Below the pieces are notes generated by a model. That model searched no databases. It was not told where the DNA came from and saw nothing but the letters and a program-made list of their open reading frames with translations. From Leptoclinus maculatus (Eukaryota; Chordata; Actinopteri; Perciformes; Stichaeidae): a stretch of 64,000 bases of DNA. Where the stretch lies: the NCBI GenBank assembly GCA_032191485.1, contig JAVDOI010000008.1, positions 299,501 to 363,500 of the forward strand, in the 5' to 3' direction. The translations under genes and the position numbers were made by a program. The number at the start of each line of letters is the position of its first letter. Position 1 is the first letter of the stretch. This document shows positions 1 through 13,737 of this stretch, piece by piece.

Positions 1-3000
1 GTAGAGGCTTAGCTAACGCTCTGCTCACCTTCTAAAGACAAGAAATGTTAGCTGCAGTTAGCCACCAGGCTACCTAGCCAGCAAGCGTTTAAGCTACTAA
101 GAGGAGCTTTCAACTGGTTTTGAAACTGTCTCAATTTAATACTGTTTCCTTTATAAGACTTTGATAAGTAAATGAGTACCAGCAAGAAGGCTGGCTTTTT
201 CTCTATAGTCATTCTGCTGCAATACAATTTGCGTTTTTCTAAAGGGACCCTGGTGCTCGGTAAAACAGTATCGCTTTTGTCCACTGGAACCTGCAAAAAA
301 TCAACACAAAATGAAAGTTCCTCATAATAACTTTAATTCAAACATGCAAACAGTCGGCACTGAAAGCCGAGACATTTTGACTTGTCATACCAAGAAAAGC
401 ACAGGTGTTGCTAATAACATTAGCGACGGCTAATGTGACAGTGTGACAGTGAGCCAGTGGGAACAATTCCAGGACCATCAACCTGAGGCAGCTAAATGGA
501 ATTCAGCCATCGTTAGTTTTATTACGTACACCTGTGCTTTCCATGCTGTGATATGTCAAAATGTCTTCTGTTAGGGCCTATTAACGCGAGACAGTGTTAG
601 CTAGCTCACTAAATGATATGGTTAGCGATCACCTGTCTGTTTAATTCTCCTAGGACTGGTGTTGTGCTCAGGAATGACAAAAAGCTGGGTGTGTTAAATC
701 GTATGCATGAATCTAAAAGCTGTCACGCGTGCATACGCGATGTACAGCAGCACACGGGGGGGTCATCGTTTGAAAGATAGCGGTTTAATCCTCACAGCTG
801 GAATCTGAACTCCAACCTTCTTACATCTGCTCGTCTTCACAGAAATGTGAAAACACATGTTTAATTAAACCAGCAATTTCCTTAACGAGTGGAATTGTGT
901 CACGATACCCAAATATATTCAGCCAGTGACTATTATTTTGTGGCTGTGGGGGAACTATTCCCCTTTGTAATACTGTACGTGTGACAGTTGAGACAGATGT
1001 GACAGCTCAGGGAAGTTCCAAAAAGTTTCCTCTTCCAGAAAAGCATCTCTTAAAGAACACATGAGTAGAAGTAGACCGTCTATAAATCCACTAAAACACA
1101 CGCAGCCCTGTTAATCCTAACCACATTTGTGTTTTTTTCTCTTTCATATCTCCGTTATGGACGAATGAGAAACGTGAGCTGGTGTATTGGCTCAGATGTG
1201 GGTAGCTGCACTACATTATGTAAACACCAGGGAAGACTAAAAGCCAGGGGCAGGAACCTGTTGACCCGCTGCTATTTAGAAGAACACCAGCGGTGAGGTT
1301 GCTCTCGAGCTGTTTCTGGCCGCGGATCGCCCACCTCTCCAGAAAACTGCATGTTAGCAAAAACCGTGGCTCACAACACTCCTGGTTCTAGACCTCTCTG
1401 GTGTGGTGTGTTTTTTTTTTTCCTCCACCCTCTATTGTTATTTGACCTTTCTGCACATTCAGATGAACTAGCGTGGGTCGGACTAAAAAGCCAAGCTGGC
1501 AGCTAATTTAGCTGACAAGAGCAGGGAAGATGGCTCGATAATAGAATCAAGTGGAGCCGGGGGTTTTCAAACTCGTGAAAACTCTACGGGAGGAGAGCAG
1601 AGAGTGAACTCGGGCTGAACCTTTCCATGAAGAAGAGCTGGTGGTCTCGGCAGGGGGGGGGGGGGGGTACATCGATGCCAGTTCGTTTTCTAAAGGGTTA
1701 TTTATACTTGTGAAGACCATGGCAACAGACACTGCCTGTATCATCCAGTCACTGATAGGACTCCGGCTGTGTGTCCCCTCTAACCCCCCCCCGTCATGAT
1801 ATCTGCTCCTCAGAGAGGCTTCATCAGTATCAATAGTCTTCTTAATACATTCTTGTTCCTCTGAACCCACGAGCAAGTTTTGGGGGCGTTTTCTCGCTCC
1901 GGTCACATGTTACTCTCTGTGGCCTCGATTTGTACTGCACTATATATAAAGTCCTGCACTTCTACGGAAAATCAGCATCGATTTCAGATGTAGCGAACGC
2001 CTCTGTTCAGAGCTGCACATGTAACGATCAGGCAGGATGTACAGATCTGGTAGCGAGGGACACGTGTGGTGGTTGTTGTTCTTGTGTTGCGTAAGTTAGC
2101 TGATAAATGATATGATAACTCGATATCAGATTGGTGTACTCGCCGATACCCGATCCAGCATTTTAGGCTGCATCAGAGGCGTTTCTGATCCTGGTATCGT
2201 GACAACTCGATCTTTGCAATGTATCCTCATACAAGCTACTCCTCACTTAGAAAGTCCAGCAACACGTTTTCATTTCCACTCGTTAAATGCATACAGTCCT
2301 TTCAAAATACACTCCTGTCCTCACAGGAAACGGCTTCGTTTGGTTTGTTAGGTTTAGGAAAAGTTTGTGGTTTGGGTTAAAATAACTACTGGGTTTGGTA
2401 GTTACGTGACGGATAAATCAATGTCAACATTCAATTCATAGAAGTTTCGTCCGTCTCTAGCAGAACGATATCCACCACAATGCAGCAGCAGTGAAATTAC
2501 TTGATTTTTCCATTTCGGCAATCATCCAGAAAGCAGCTGTCACTTCTTCTTTTTTTTCAAACCGTAGACAGAGTGTGAAGTTGGACATTAAAATATTAAA
2601 TAGCTTTTTTTTTTGTTTTAGATCTTTTATGGTGAGATTGAGGCTGCATATCCAGAAGATGTTCATTACGACGGTTAAATAGAACCGCCGGCTGTCGGAC
2701 TTCACTCAGCCCGTTCATCTGTGTCCACCCTGCTGTGCTATACTTTCACATGACTCACCACCAGTCTCACACACACACACACACACACACACTTAATTCA
2801 CCTTTTTTTTTGGAAACGTTACTGCCAATTTTGAACTCCCTGAGTCATCGTCGTAGTGTAATGGCTCTCATTAAAGGTCACTCAGAACTAGGCCGTTTCT
2901 CCCTCCACACCAGCACTTTATGGCGATTATAAGTGACATCATGTTGTACTGCAAAAACACGCTCTGCACTGGCGTTGTGAAGACTAACCTTAAAGGCATT

Positions 3001-4289
3001 ACACGCACATGCCGAATACTTCACTTTCCATAACGGGCACTTTTAATGGCTCTTTATTGCGTATCGGGTAGTAAAGCTGAGCTCGGTGTCGGGGTGGATC
3101 CACGGGGGCCCGCAGTGATCCAATCCACCCACGCAGTCGTCCCGGCTCCTCGCCCCTAACCCCTCGCCCTTTCATCTGTCTCGTTGACCTCTGGGGAGTA
3201 TTCCTCCCATTGTTATACCTGCCTGTTTTGCCTCGTCCTTTTCTTTCTTCAGTTGGACTAACCCTTTAGCTGCACCTGCCTCCTCGGTTGAGTTCTCTCA
3301 CTCACTGACCATTTTCACCGTCTCTTTACGATGGCTGAAGCTGTGCACAGGTGTCTTGAGTGCAGTTTCTCCATCTCTTAAAGCAGCGGTTCACTCCAAA
3401 GACGGGACACGGTGGTAGATTTGGATTTTAGCAGAAGGACACTTTATTAGGAATAACCCTTTAAGATGTACCATCTCATTGTCAAGGGAGTCCTCACACT
3501 GTTTTACTTAAGATGACTGTCCCCTTAATGGCCTTTATTATTAAGGGTCAGAGTTAACTCACGTTCTTTATATACTGCCAGCTATTAAGCTACAAACCAA
3601 GATGAATTTAAACCATATCTGTGAATGACCTGACTTTGGTGTGGACTGTCTCTTTAAGTGTGTTGGTGAAGTCGAGATTCCTCCAATGTCGCCTTTCAGT
3701 GTGAATCATCACAGCAACAGTGTGAAGTTTGCATTGGAACCATCTTTGCTTTACCAGCCGCCGAATGGCAAATAATCAAATCCTCTTTTTTTAAGTTGAT
3801 GCAACTGCATGTAAACAACAACAACAACAACAGGACATAGCTCAGTGCATGTGCTCTGCCTGGTTTAATGTGATAAGTTGATCAGATGTTAAAGGGTCAG
3901 TTCACCCAAATTACAAAACACCATATTTTCTTATTTCATTTCATTTGTCTTCACCGTGATACGATAAAGGTGACTTGGACTTTGTTTGTGCTGGTCAAAG
4001 TGGGGAAAATTGGAACTTCAAAAGTTTTCGTTGGGACCATTTGTTGCAATTAAACAAAACGAGTGAGGTTTATGGAAATGCTTTAATCAGTACACACACA
4101 ACTCCATTTGCTTCCATATTTACTGGAGTTACAGCAAAGAAGTGAGAAAATATGTTGTGTATTTTTTTGTAATTAGAATGAAACCAGCCCTTTAAACAAA
4201 CCACAATCTGTTGTTTGAGTGTTTAAAGCAAAATGTCTACCGCTACTAAAGAACAACTTGACTTCCCCTTCAAAGCACAGGTGTAAATA

Positions 4290-4580
4290 TTGAAGGACTT
4301 CGTACAGACAGTGCGGCTCTGATTGCCAGATGCCACGGCACGCCTAATTTACCAGTATTCAATCCAACCTGTAATGAAATCTATGCTCTCTATGCATCAG
4401 CACACCTGGAATGAAATGCAGTGCTCATTACCACTGTTTTTCAATTGGAATTGATCCGTTACATTAAACCATATCACCTTAGCCCGGTTGCATATATTAA
4501 AGTGCATCCAATTGGCTGAGCACTGATGTGGAATATTATGCAAATTCCCAATAACAAGTGTACATGATTGAATTCGCTCA
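4290..4580. promoter_or_regulatory. Candidate conserved non-coding element
   Basis: This is complex, non-repetitive sequence with several TAAT-type homeodomain cores, a CCAAT box in both orientations near 4508-4515 and a perfect octamer (ATGCAAAT, 4538-4545), the POU-factor site. Its base composition and lack of simple repeats differ from the surroundings. That it is an enhancer is inference; cross-species alignment would be needed. Confidence 0.3.
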
Positions 4581-6819
4581 ACAGCCAGAACCCTGCACAC
4601 ACACACACACACGTATACTCAGTGTGTGTGTGTGTGTGTGTGTGTGTGTACACGCACCCTGACACATGCGATCATGCTCTGTTTGCTAACCATGTCTGTC
4701 AGTGCACAGACATCAGGTATTAAAACTGTCAAATTACTAAAGCTCACAGCAACGAGGCAGAGCTGCTCTGCTTTTCAACCGGATTTTTTTTTTAAAAAGG
4801 AAAATATTTGTTCCATTCTTCAACCTTCAGGGAGTCTTAAATTGTTGTTTTTTTAGTGTGGAAGAAATAAATCTCCAGCATTAGTGGTGGAGGTGGTGGT
4901 GGGTAAATGTTTGCCTGTGAAGCCTGGGGCCATTTCGTCTCATTGGCTTCTCATTGGGATGGAGTAGCCATTAAGGGAACAATTACATGCACTTGTAAGC
5001 TTGCAGAAGCAGAAACTAATTAGGGCTATTTTGGAACGTCTTCACTTGATTTTTTTCGAAAAACAGAACACAAGTTGTTCTGCAGGTTACAAAGCATTTA
5101 ATCGCACCCTTGAGAGAAGCCCGGTGTTATAGAAGAGTCTGGTGCAAAAGGAAAAAAACAGTTCTTCCTCTGTTTGAATCATTTTCGTATATCTGACCTT
5201 GATAGTGTCGTCTGAAATGAATATTTTAAAATGGAACTTCTTGCAAGAATTGTGTGAAACTTCAAAGTGTTCAGATTACCGGTGATTGGTGTCATGGAAA
5301 CGCTTACGGGTGCTGTATTGTTAATGAAGTCGATTTTAAGATGTCTGCGAGAGCTCGTAAAGACGGCAGCCATTTGCTTAATCGCTCGCACGCTCAGGAG
5401 GAGTCGTCAACTGCCGTTGTCATTTGTTCACCTGCAGGAAAACAAAAAACACAAAATACTTCACACATTACAACCGTCAGACCTCCTTCATTTTTTTCTC
5501 TTATGCAAAAAAAAAAAGAAACCTCTCCAATTAGTAAGACGAGGCACCGGTGTAAGACCTGCCTGTTTACATAACCTACCGCGCCGTCTATTTTTAACCA
5601 TATGGATGCAATCACACCGCTTCTCTTCCTACGGCGCCGCGGAGGAGCGAGAGGGGTTGTTCTCCAACCGTATCACAGCTGCCGCAGAGCACCGGGCTTC
5701 AAAAACACCCGGCAGAGTGACGGTCTGTCACTCACTCCATCACGTCTGTCTGCCTCTCTTCCCATCCTCCCCATCCTCCTCCTCCTCCTCCTTCAAATCT
5801 GCTCCTCACACATACGTTCTCTCCATCTCTCTCTCTCTCTTTTTTCCATCTCTCTGGCTTTCATCTCCACACTCCTCCGATGCTCTTTGCTCCACTGTCT
5901 CTTGGATCTTTTGAGTCCTCTCACTATCACTCCGCTCTTCATCGCCAGTTTGTCACCGAGGTTGAATTTCATCCCTTTATCTCCCCCCCCCTCCCCGCCC
6001 TGGCTGTCCCCATCCCTCTCTCCCATTCCCTCCCTTGCCTCTACTCATGCAGCCCATCTGTCTATTTACCTTTTGGCAGACTTGGGTATCTCTATATTAA
6101 GCCCTCTGTGTGCCGAGACCACGTTAAGTCGACACAGAAATATAATGTGACAACGTTAGAGAGCGACACTGACTCTGCAGCTGTGTCAACTTTTAAGGGA
6201 ATTTGTGAAATGAGCGTAAAGCGGCATTAATTTACCCCCCTATAAACGGATAAAAAGTGCAAATAGTTCAAACCCCAAAGTGGAGTTTAGTTTCCAGACG
6301 CTTGTGGAGCAGCTCAAAGAAAGCCACGTCGGTGTGTACAGTTGGCCGGCACCTCCTGTGTGCCACCAAGCCTCTAGCACAGGCTGTCTGTATGATTCAC
6401 AGGGTATTAATTCCACTGTGACCGGTGGCTCCATATGTCCCACGTACCCGGTGATTGAGTCATCCAGTCTGCTCGCGAAACATGTTGTGACAGGTCGTTC
6501 GTAGGCTCTGGATTTGTTTACCTCAGCTGCGCTTCTCGACCCCCTGTCGCGCCACTTGACTCATTCCCCTCCACCGGGAGGAACCGTTCAATAGCTGCCT
6601 GTATCCACAGCCTGACAGGGAGGGAGGAGGAGGGGGGGGGGGAGTCCAGAGGGAGCAGATGACTCACAGGTAGCAGGGAGCCACAGCGAGATGAGAGCAG
6701 CCTTTCACCGCTCATTACAAAAGCTGCACGCCAGGACGCCGATCAGTCCGAAACCACAAACTCAGACCCACGAAGAGCTGACTAAAAAAAAAGAATGTCC
6801 AAGATTAAAAGAATAGGTA

Positions 6820-6975
6820 TTAAAAGGCTCACTGCAGCATCACTTTTGATTGCCTCTCCCACTGGGATTGCAATTACGATTTACGGCTTTTTAATGTGGG
6901 CATAAGTCGAGGCAATCATGAGAGAAAATTGTAATATTTTTAATTGGAAGCTCTATTCAAAGAATCATTTCTAAA
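6820..6975. promoter_or_regulatory. Candidate conserved non-coding element
   Basis: This AT-rich but complex stretch has several ATTA/TAAT cores and no repeat character, lying in presumed semaphorin intron. It resembles the developmental enhancers found around axon-guidance genes. No direct proof is visible in the sequence. Confidence 0.2.
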
Positions 6976-8745
6976 AAAGATTATAGTGCGCCACCGTATC
7001 TCTCTCTCTGGTAGCAAAGCACCAATGAATGTAGCGATACATGACAGTCAGGTAATAAGCCTTTACAAGTACACCTGCTCAAAAAGAAGTTTCACTGTTT
7101 CTCCATGACCTAAATAATAAACTCCTTTTAATAACTGTTGGGCCAGAAATAGAGATAAACCTCTAATTTTACAGGATAACATTCTGTATTCTGTCGGTAG
7201 CGATCCCTGAAATCTGAGGCCTTTTTCTGAAACTATTGCAAATCAAGGAATTGTTTTTGCATCATTTACTCGTTAACTGGCCAAGCCACAATCAGACATT
7301 CCCATTTGGTAATTACCGGTTTTCGGGTCTGGTTTGTCTGACTCTTTTGTCAGCAGGATTATGGAAAAGCTTGAAGCTTGGTGGACGCGTGTAACATGGG
7401 CCAAGGACGAACTCATTACATTTTGGGAGCGGATCCGAATCACGGAGCAGATACACAAATTATTTTTCACTTTCGTTAACGGTGCGAGATACGGCATCTG
7501 GCCTCGATTGGCCGAGGTTTGTGTTCTCCGAGTGCCCGTCTAGTTTTGTCTATAAAACAGTATCTCAATTTGCCAGACCAGAATATACCGTACATCACCG
7601 CTGCAGTATAAAATTCTACACTATACCCAATTGCCCGCATCATAATTCATTCAGGGATGAATTTCTTTTGCCAGAAGTTTCTGGAGCAAAGAGACGTCAT
7701 TCATCAAGTCTGGGTCACTTAATTCAGAGAAAAAGATTTTAAATTTGCTCAAATGCAGACCTAATTATTGCCCCGATCTCCCTTACACTCCTCTTTCTAA
7801 TCCTCCTCCTCCTCCTCATCACCATCATTCTGAACCTCTCATCAAGCCTGATTTAGACATCATTTTCTATTTTCCTTCCTCAACAAAGCTTTCATTAGCG
7901 GTTTGAGTTTAGCTTGTTTGGAACACCTGCATGTTCTCCCCTCCTCGGTGCAGCTCAGCCGTCGCCCTGCTCAGACTAATCAGTTTCACAGAAACTGTCA
8001 TTAAGGGCGGAGAGAAGGTTCTGACACCACAGATGGCGGCAGCCTCTTGCAAATGAGCTCTGATTACGGGAGGTGGCAGGTTTCACTCCTCTTATCATCG
8101 TTACCTTTCACGCCATTAGGCATACACAGTGCTGGGGTCACACAGCCCAAGGACATTCACACGGTAGATTTACCTCGGCAAAGTAACCTTGTGTTTTTTC
8201 GGTGTGCAAGACTCTCCCCTCGGCTTCATTTTGAAAGGACTTGACAACCTCATTTGAGTCTGTGTTGGCAAAAGGCGCCGCACTCTGTGAGCTTTCGGAT
8301 AGGCCTGTTATTTTTGGCTCGTTCATCATACCAGGTGCTCTCGCCCCTGATCCTCGCATTGGAAAGCAGAGCCTGTGAAAATGACATCAGGTTCCTGCTG
8401 CTGTGCTCCCATCAATATTTAAAGCTCTAACTCATTTCGGAGTTGATTTCTCACTGACTGGGGAGCTCTTGGCCTCTGTCAGTCTAAAGGAGAAAGCACA
8501 GGTCCTAGAAAGAAAGGCCGTATTGATCTAGTAACGGTGGAGGGAAAGGAAGCCAGGAGCTTAGTTCAAACACCTCTCCCATGCCGTTTACCTCATAGTG
8601 AAGCCCCTGTAAACACAACCTGTCTGTCCCAGCTGCTACTTGACCTATATTAGCTCTTGAAAATATATATTTTTTTCTTCTGGCTCAGTCAAAAAAGCTC
8701 TAACTGAAATTACCTTTTCTCTATCTTTTTTTTTCTGTTTTGAAG

Positions 8746-10076
8746 GTGTGAGGCGGCCGCCAGAGCTGGAGAAGACCAATCACAGTGTCCATTATACTCT
8801 CCTGATCGCTTGTGTTTTGGTGGCCTTTGTCCTTGGCGCCTTCCTCTCTGGTTTCCTGGTCTCCTGCTACTGTAACCACACGGGCCACAAGACAAAGAAG
8901 TTGTCGAAAGATCCCGAGGCGCCAATCCCACACGCCCTGTCCCTCCGCAGCCTCGCCAAGCTCAATGGCCTCCTGGACAGCCAGAGTAGGGACGACAAGC
9001 TGGAGGTGTCCTCTCCAAAGATCTACAACTCTTTCTTCGCCAACAGTAAGGAGCATCACCAGCCAAGGAGAAACTGCCATCACGCAATGACAATGGGAGA
9101 CCTGGTCCACCCACACCACCACCACCTCCACCATTCGTCAGAGCTGTCTGGTCTGCCTACACCAGAATCCACCCCAGAACTGCCTATCAAGAGCATGAAA
9201 GCCTTCAAGAACCAGTGGGAGAAGAACCAGAATTGCAACAATGCCAAGGAACCAAAGTCCCACAACACTGGCTCCAGGCCCAGCTCGGCACTGCTTCACC
9301 AGCAGGTCTTCCCTTACTCCCATGGCCTGTCCAATGGGCAGCCATTAGTCGGTCACCTCCATCCAGAGGAACGCAAAATCCACAACGTTGAACGTGTGCT
9401 ATCTCAGCAACCTTACCCTGGTTACTCCCAGAAGGTGATGGAGGTAACCTCACTGGATGAGCTCCTGAAGCACATCCACGAGGCAAGCAGCAGCAAGAAC
9501 TCCCAGTTGATTAGCCCGTCGGGTCTGATGGCCTGCGGTGGCGGCGGTCAGCTTGCATTCGCCAACCGCATCCAACCTCAGATTCCTGAGACGGAATCGG
9601 CCCCCTACTACAGCTCATCCACTTTACCTCGAGACAGCCTCACCCGACGCATGGATGTGCCTCCGGACATTCCCCCGCACCACCAGTCCACCCTGGAGAG
9701 GAGGCACACCTCTCAGAGGCACTCGCTAATTGCTGCGGCCACCAAGATGCCCAACGGAGTAGGAGGCGGCGGCGGTGGTGGAGGAGGAATGATACCTCGC
9801 CAGCACAGCTTCAGCCAACGAAACGGCGGGCCCCACCAGCCGCCTCCCCTCCTGGCACGGATGAACTCGACGGGCAGCGCCTGCGAGGTGCACTACCCCC
9901 TCATCCCCAACGGGTACCTAACACGCCAGCACAGCTACAATGGAGAGCTGCAGGAGGTCCAACACAGGGGCGCTATCGTCCGCCGGGCCTCCTCTCTCAA
10001 ACCCGACGTCCCTCCAAAGCCCCTGTTCATACCTGCCACGTCCCCCGTCAACCAACAGGGACAGTTCAACTACTGA
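8746..10076 (+). CDS. sema6d: Semaphorin class 6 (SEMA6D-like), last coding exon
   Basis: The exon encodes the membrane-proximal stalk, transmembrane segment and complete cytoplasmic tail of a class-6 semaphorin, a membrane protein that signals through plexin-A receptors in axon guidance and cardiac development. The exon opens after a polypyrimidine tract and AG at 8744-8745, with a split codon, and runs about 442 codons to TGA at 10074-10076. A hydrophobic segment (HYTLLIACVLVAFVLGAF...) lies at exon residues about 15-40, followed by a Cys-rich and basic stop-transfer region. The tail has a His-rich run near residue 123, a TPESTPELP motif, a TSLDELLKHIHEAS segment, a Gly run near 344-353, repeated RQHS/RRHT motifs and the class hallmark SLKPDVPPKP near the C terminus. 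The tail resembles SEMA6D more than SEMA6A as I remember them, but the paralogue is less certain than the class. The Sema and PSI domains are not in this window, so the entry is partial at its 5' side. Confidence 0.85.
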
Positions 10077-11454
10077 GGAGGTACACTCCTGGACTAGAGA
10101 GGGAGTCTCCCTCATTGTGTCTTCTTAAAGGAACTTCCCTTTGAAGAAATGCAGTGGGTTCGAGGTTGCAGACCTTCACGAGTAAACCAGTCACGTGGCA
10201 GCCAGTGTCACTGTGGACGAAAGCCTCAACCAAACTTGTTTTGTCCTTCTTCTTTTTGTCCAACGAATATCTTTGTACCATATTGGTATTGCTCAGCTAC
10301 TTGCTTATTATAGAACCGCAGACTCAGGTGACGTGACGCCACCTCCTTATATTAGGCTGCCAATGTCCTCAGTGTGGATTTACAATGCAACTTAGTTTTT
10401 CGGGACGTGTTGATGTTGGAAGAACTTAACACATCAGTCATCTTGAAGACTTAAAAAAGCCGGAGGCTCCTGCGACGCTTAGATTCATGCTTTTGCTTAA
10501 TCTTTTCTGATGTAGTGTTGGTAACCAGTCCCCACCCGCCCCACCCTCGAATGTGTTTATATTATGCATGTGTGTGTATATATATGTGTGTTTATATCCA
10601 CACCGTATATGTATACATATACATATGCAGTATATGTAACCTGTGGTGAAAAGTCAGCAAATTCCCCCTGAAAGTAGTTATGTCTTTGCCTTACTATACT
10701 CTTTCATCTTTTGGGCATATCAAACGGTCCCCACCCACTCACCCCCTAGGAAATGTCTTAGGGACACCAAATCATGCACTTCATCGATACATTCTCAGTC
10801 GGCTAAATACACTGAACCAAATTTGTTCGTGTTGATAAGAGAAAGGAAATACTTCAACAAAGCAGCTATTCTCGTCTCTTCTCTCTTTTCCTTTTTCCCG
10901 TCCCGGCAGATGTCGGGTCCAAAGTGACGTAGTCGGCTCCATTCTGAGTTCCTCGAGAATGTTTCTGTAAGATTGGTGCTCCTCATCTCTCGTGGGTCCT
11001 AACATCCTCTGAAATGGAAATAAAGAAAACCGAATGCTCTGAAATAGTTGGGGTCAAAAATGCCAACGCCGTCTGGCGTTTACGAGAATGAACATTAAAA
11101 ACATAGAACGGACTGCAGTTATTCTAATTATTAACTTTGTGGCTATTGGTTGTAAATAAACGAATAATTAGCCAAATTTTAACTGTATGTGTAAATGTGT
11201 GCCTTATTTAATAATAGTGTGTGACATGGGGGTAAGGGTTAATGCAAGGGGCTCAGAAGGCTACTATGCTACAGTATATTGTAGGTGTTTCATTTTCTAT
11301 GGTCGTCAGTGTGCGTCACACGGTATCTATTGTATATTTGAAGAGTTTCATTCCAGAATGAGATATTTGTCATTTTAAAAGATTGTGTCTGATAACCGCA
11401 AGTATGATTGTAACACTCACTAATTAATTATATGTTATATCTTGATTATATTGA

Positions 11455-11498
<44 letters not shown>

Positions 11499-12910
11499 CT
11501 TATCATTTGTTATGAAAAATATAAAACACCAGATATATATATTTGTTTGTTTTTCCCGAGATGGATACAGTGTTTTGGAATGAAACCCTTCATTGCTCTT
11601 TGCTTTGGTTTTTTTTATGTGTGTGTTTTTTTTTTTTCATCCCAAAAGTGTGAGCCTGCAGACGTTGTTTTTTGGGAGAATTTGGCAAAACAAATACACA
11701 GCCTGAGACTGCAGACATTCAGGTTTGACTGCCTCCGTTTTATGTCACTTTCCACTGGGTGTCACTTTCCCAAAAAGGTGCCATTGTTCACTTTTTGGTT
11801 GTTGTTGTTTTTTTAGCAGTAGCATTAGCATCACTTTGGGTTTCTTAAAGATCAGCTCACAGTTCCTCTTAAGTTATCTACAGACCTGGAGCCATTGTAG
11901 AAGGCTGATGGACGGAGCACATATGTGGCAAAAATGTAAAAAAATATAATAAAAGAAATGTCCCACTATATTGCTAAAGAATCTGAGAATGGATGCAGGC
12001 ATAACATTGGACTTCTACGATGCTTACCTCTGTAGATTTTGACTCACCTGTGTCACCAGGTGTCAACTTCAACAATGCAGGAAGCAAATAAATGGTAGTG
12101 GAGATTTAGGAATTATGTGGAAACGCCGAGAAGTGCAATGAACTCTGATCCGACGAGCTGAGATTGTCTCTTGGATCGATACGAGGGTGGAACCGGGTTC
12201 CCCAGGTGCCAAACGTTTGCTGAGCTCTCTTCCCCTCTGAGGGAAGGCGGTGATGCCGTGTCGGCTCAGGCCTCCGAAAAAAATGCCACGGCTTTGAGAC
12301 TCTCCGCTGGTGCACTTTTCAGCAGAGTCACTTTTGTTCACGGTCGACTGGAACCGCGGTCAATTCTGTGAGAACAGCACTACGTTATTTACTGTATCTG
12401 AAAGTGGTGTTTTATTGATTGAAATTCCCCAGAACTCATTTGACCCAATATAAAGTTTGCTATTCATAACTCCTACTCCAGTAAATGAAGGAAAAGACGG
12501 CCGACCGTGACGTTTGTGCAAAGGAGAGAGAAAAATAATAATAAAAAAAAGTGTATTTGGATATTAACAGGCAGCAGAGCATTAAATAGCTTTGGAACAA
12601 CAAATACAAAACATCCAACGTGATTTAAGGTCGTGACCGTAATGTTTCATAAGAGGAATTGTGGCAGCTACAGTGTGTGTTGTTTCTGATCTGCCGGTGA
12701 CGGATTGTAAGGGAGAGGGAGCGGTCTCGCCTCTAAATAGCTCCATCAGTGTTTGATTTGGTGTAAATACATTCTATCTGGACGGGGTCTCATTGATTCA
12801 GTATTATGTTTTTTTTTTTTTTTTTCCTGTTTGATTTCCTCTTGAATTACTATGAATTTGGTCTCACAGAATACCATTGTATGTCTCTTATACTAGGAAT
12901 AAAATGAAAA
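10077..12910 (+). other. Semaphorin 3' UTR candidate with poly(A) signals
   Basis: No further coding sequence follows the stop. AATAAA hexamers on the plus strand lie at 11019-11024, 11155-11160, 11948-11953 and 12898-12903, so the UTR could end anywhere from about 11.05 to 12.93 kb. A 36-base T run (11459-11494) lies inside. AT-rich composition with several ATTTA-like stretches fits a long regulated UTR. Which site is used cannot be told from sequence. Confidence 0.5.
11459..11494 (+). repeat. Poly(T) run of 36
   Basis: This is an uninterrupted run of 36 T. Read on the minus strand it is a poly(A) tail-like tract, but I see no retroposed body beside it. Confidence 0.9.
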
Positions 12911-13735
12911 TATGACGCAAGTGTCTCACTGGTGAATGTGTTTAAATATTCCATCTATGGGTGATGCATGAAACGCAGCTGTGTGATGGGCTGCTCTTCA
13001 ATACAATAACCTCGTACAACCTTTCACAGGATTGTGTTCGTCTCTCAGGAAGTCTCAAAAAACAATAGATTTGGTGGAACGAGTGATTTATTTCTTGATG
13101 CAGATCCAGCATTTTTGGGGAAACACATGGCTTCAGTGTTTTACTGGCGGTTGCATTAGCAGATCAGTATTCATTAAATCTGTGAGTTGTTGTACAAAGG
13201 GATCCAAGAAGTGTTTAGCCTCGCTGGTACGGTGGGAAGAAAGAACCACTTTAGAACTGCAGTCCTCGCAGGAGGACGAGACGAGCCAGTTACAGCAGCA
13301 TGAGGTGAGGACGGCACACTCCAAACATACAAACCACGAGACGTGTTGTGCTTTTATTACACGCGTTCACACAAAGAGCAGCACACAGCGGACGACATGC
13401 AGTGAAAGAGCCAGTCCTGCTCTGAGCTAACCACTGATCAGCAGGGAAAAAAGAGCATCTCACAAAATGTCGGAAGAATTCTTTTAACGTTGAGTTCATT
13501 TGTACCTAACATCTTGATGTTCTTCTGTAGGCAAAGTATACTTGTCATTTCAAGACATTTTCTATTATTGAAATATTGATAATGCTTTATTTTACAGTTC
13601 TGCACATTTCTCACAATTTCCTGTCAAAACCAGAGGAGGCAACTTTAGAGAAGCCAGAGAGCCAGTTTCTGTAAATATCCAACCGAAAAAAAGTCAGCAT
13701 ATAAGTTTATATAAGTATATGAATAGGTATATATA
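12911..13735. other. Intergenic, nothing recognised
   Basis: Short random open frames only. There is no splice-bounded exon and no recognised repeat in this stretch. Confidence 0.5.
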
Positions 13736-13737
13736 TA

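Larger units (their letters stand above)
1..8745. other. Non-coding stretch, probable semaphorin intron/upstream DNA
   Basis: I find no convincing exon here. The open frames are short and lack recognisable domains; those around 5270-6150 come from pyrimidine-rich CT tracts. The stretch ends in a polypyrimidine tract and an AG at 8744-8745 that opens the semaphorin exon, so at least its right part should be intron. It holds a CA tract (2768-2792), a CA/GT pair (4595-4649), a dispersed repeat piece (about 2343-2415) and complex, AT-rich candidate conserved elements near 4290-4580 and 6820-6975. Confidence 0.6.

Noticed and set aside
5254..6150. Overlapping open frames of 106-215 codons on the plus strand
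   Set aside because: They run through CT-rich simple sequence, overlap each other in different frames, and show no domain or splice-bounded structure.
8710..9961. Minus-strand and shifted frames over the semaphorin exon
   Set aside because: Shadows of the real coding frame, which has the membrane segment and class-6 motifs.
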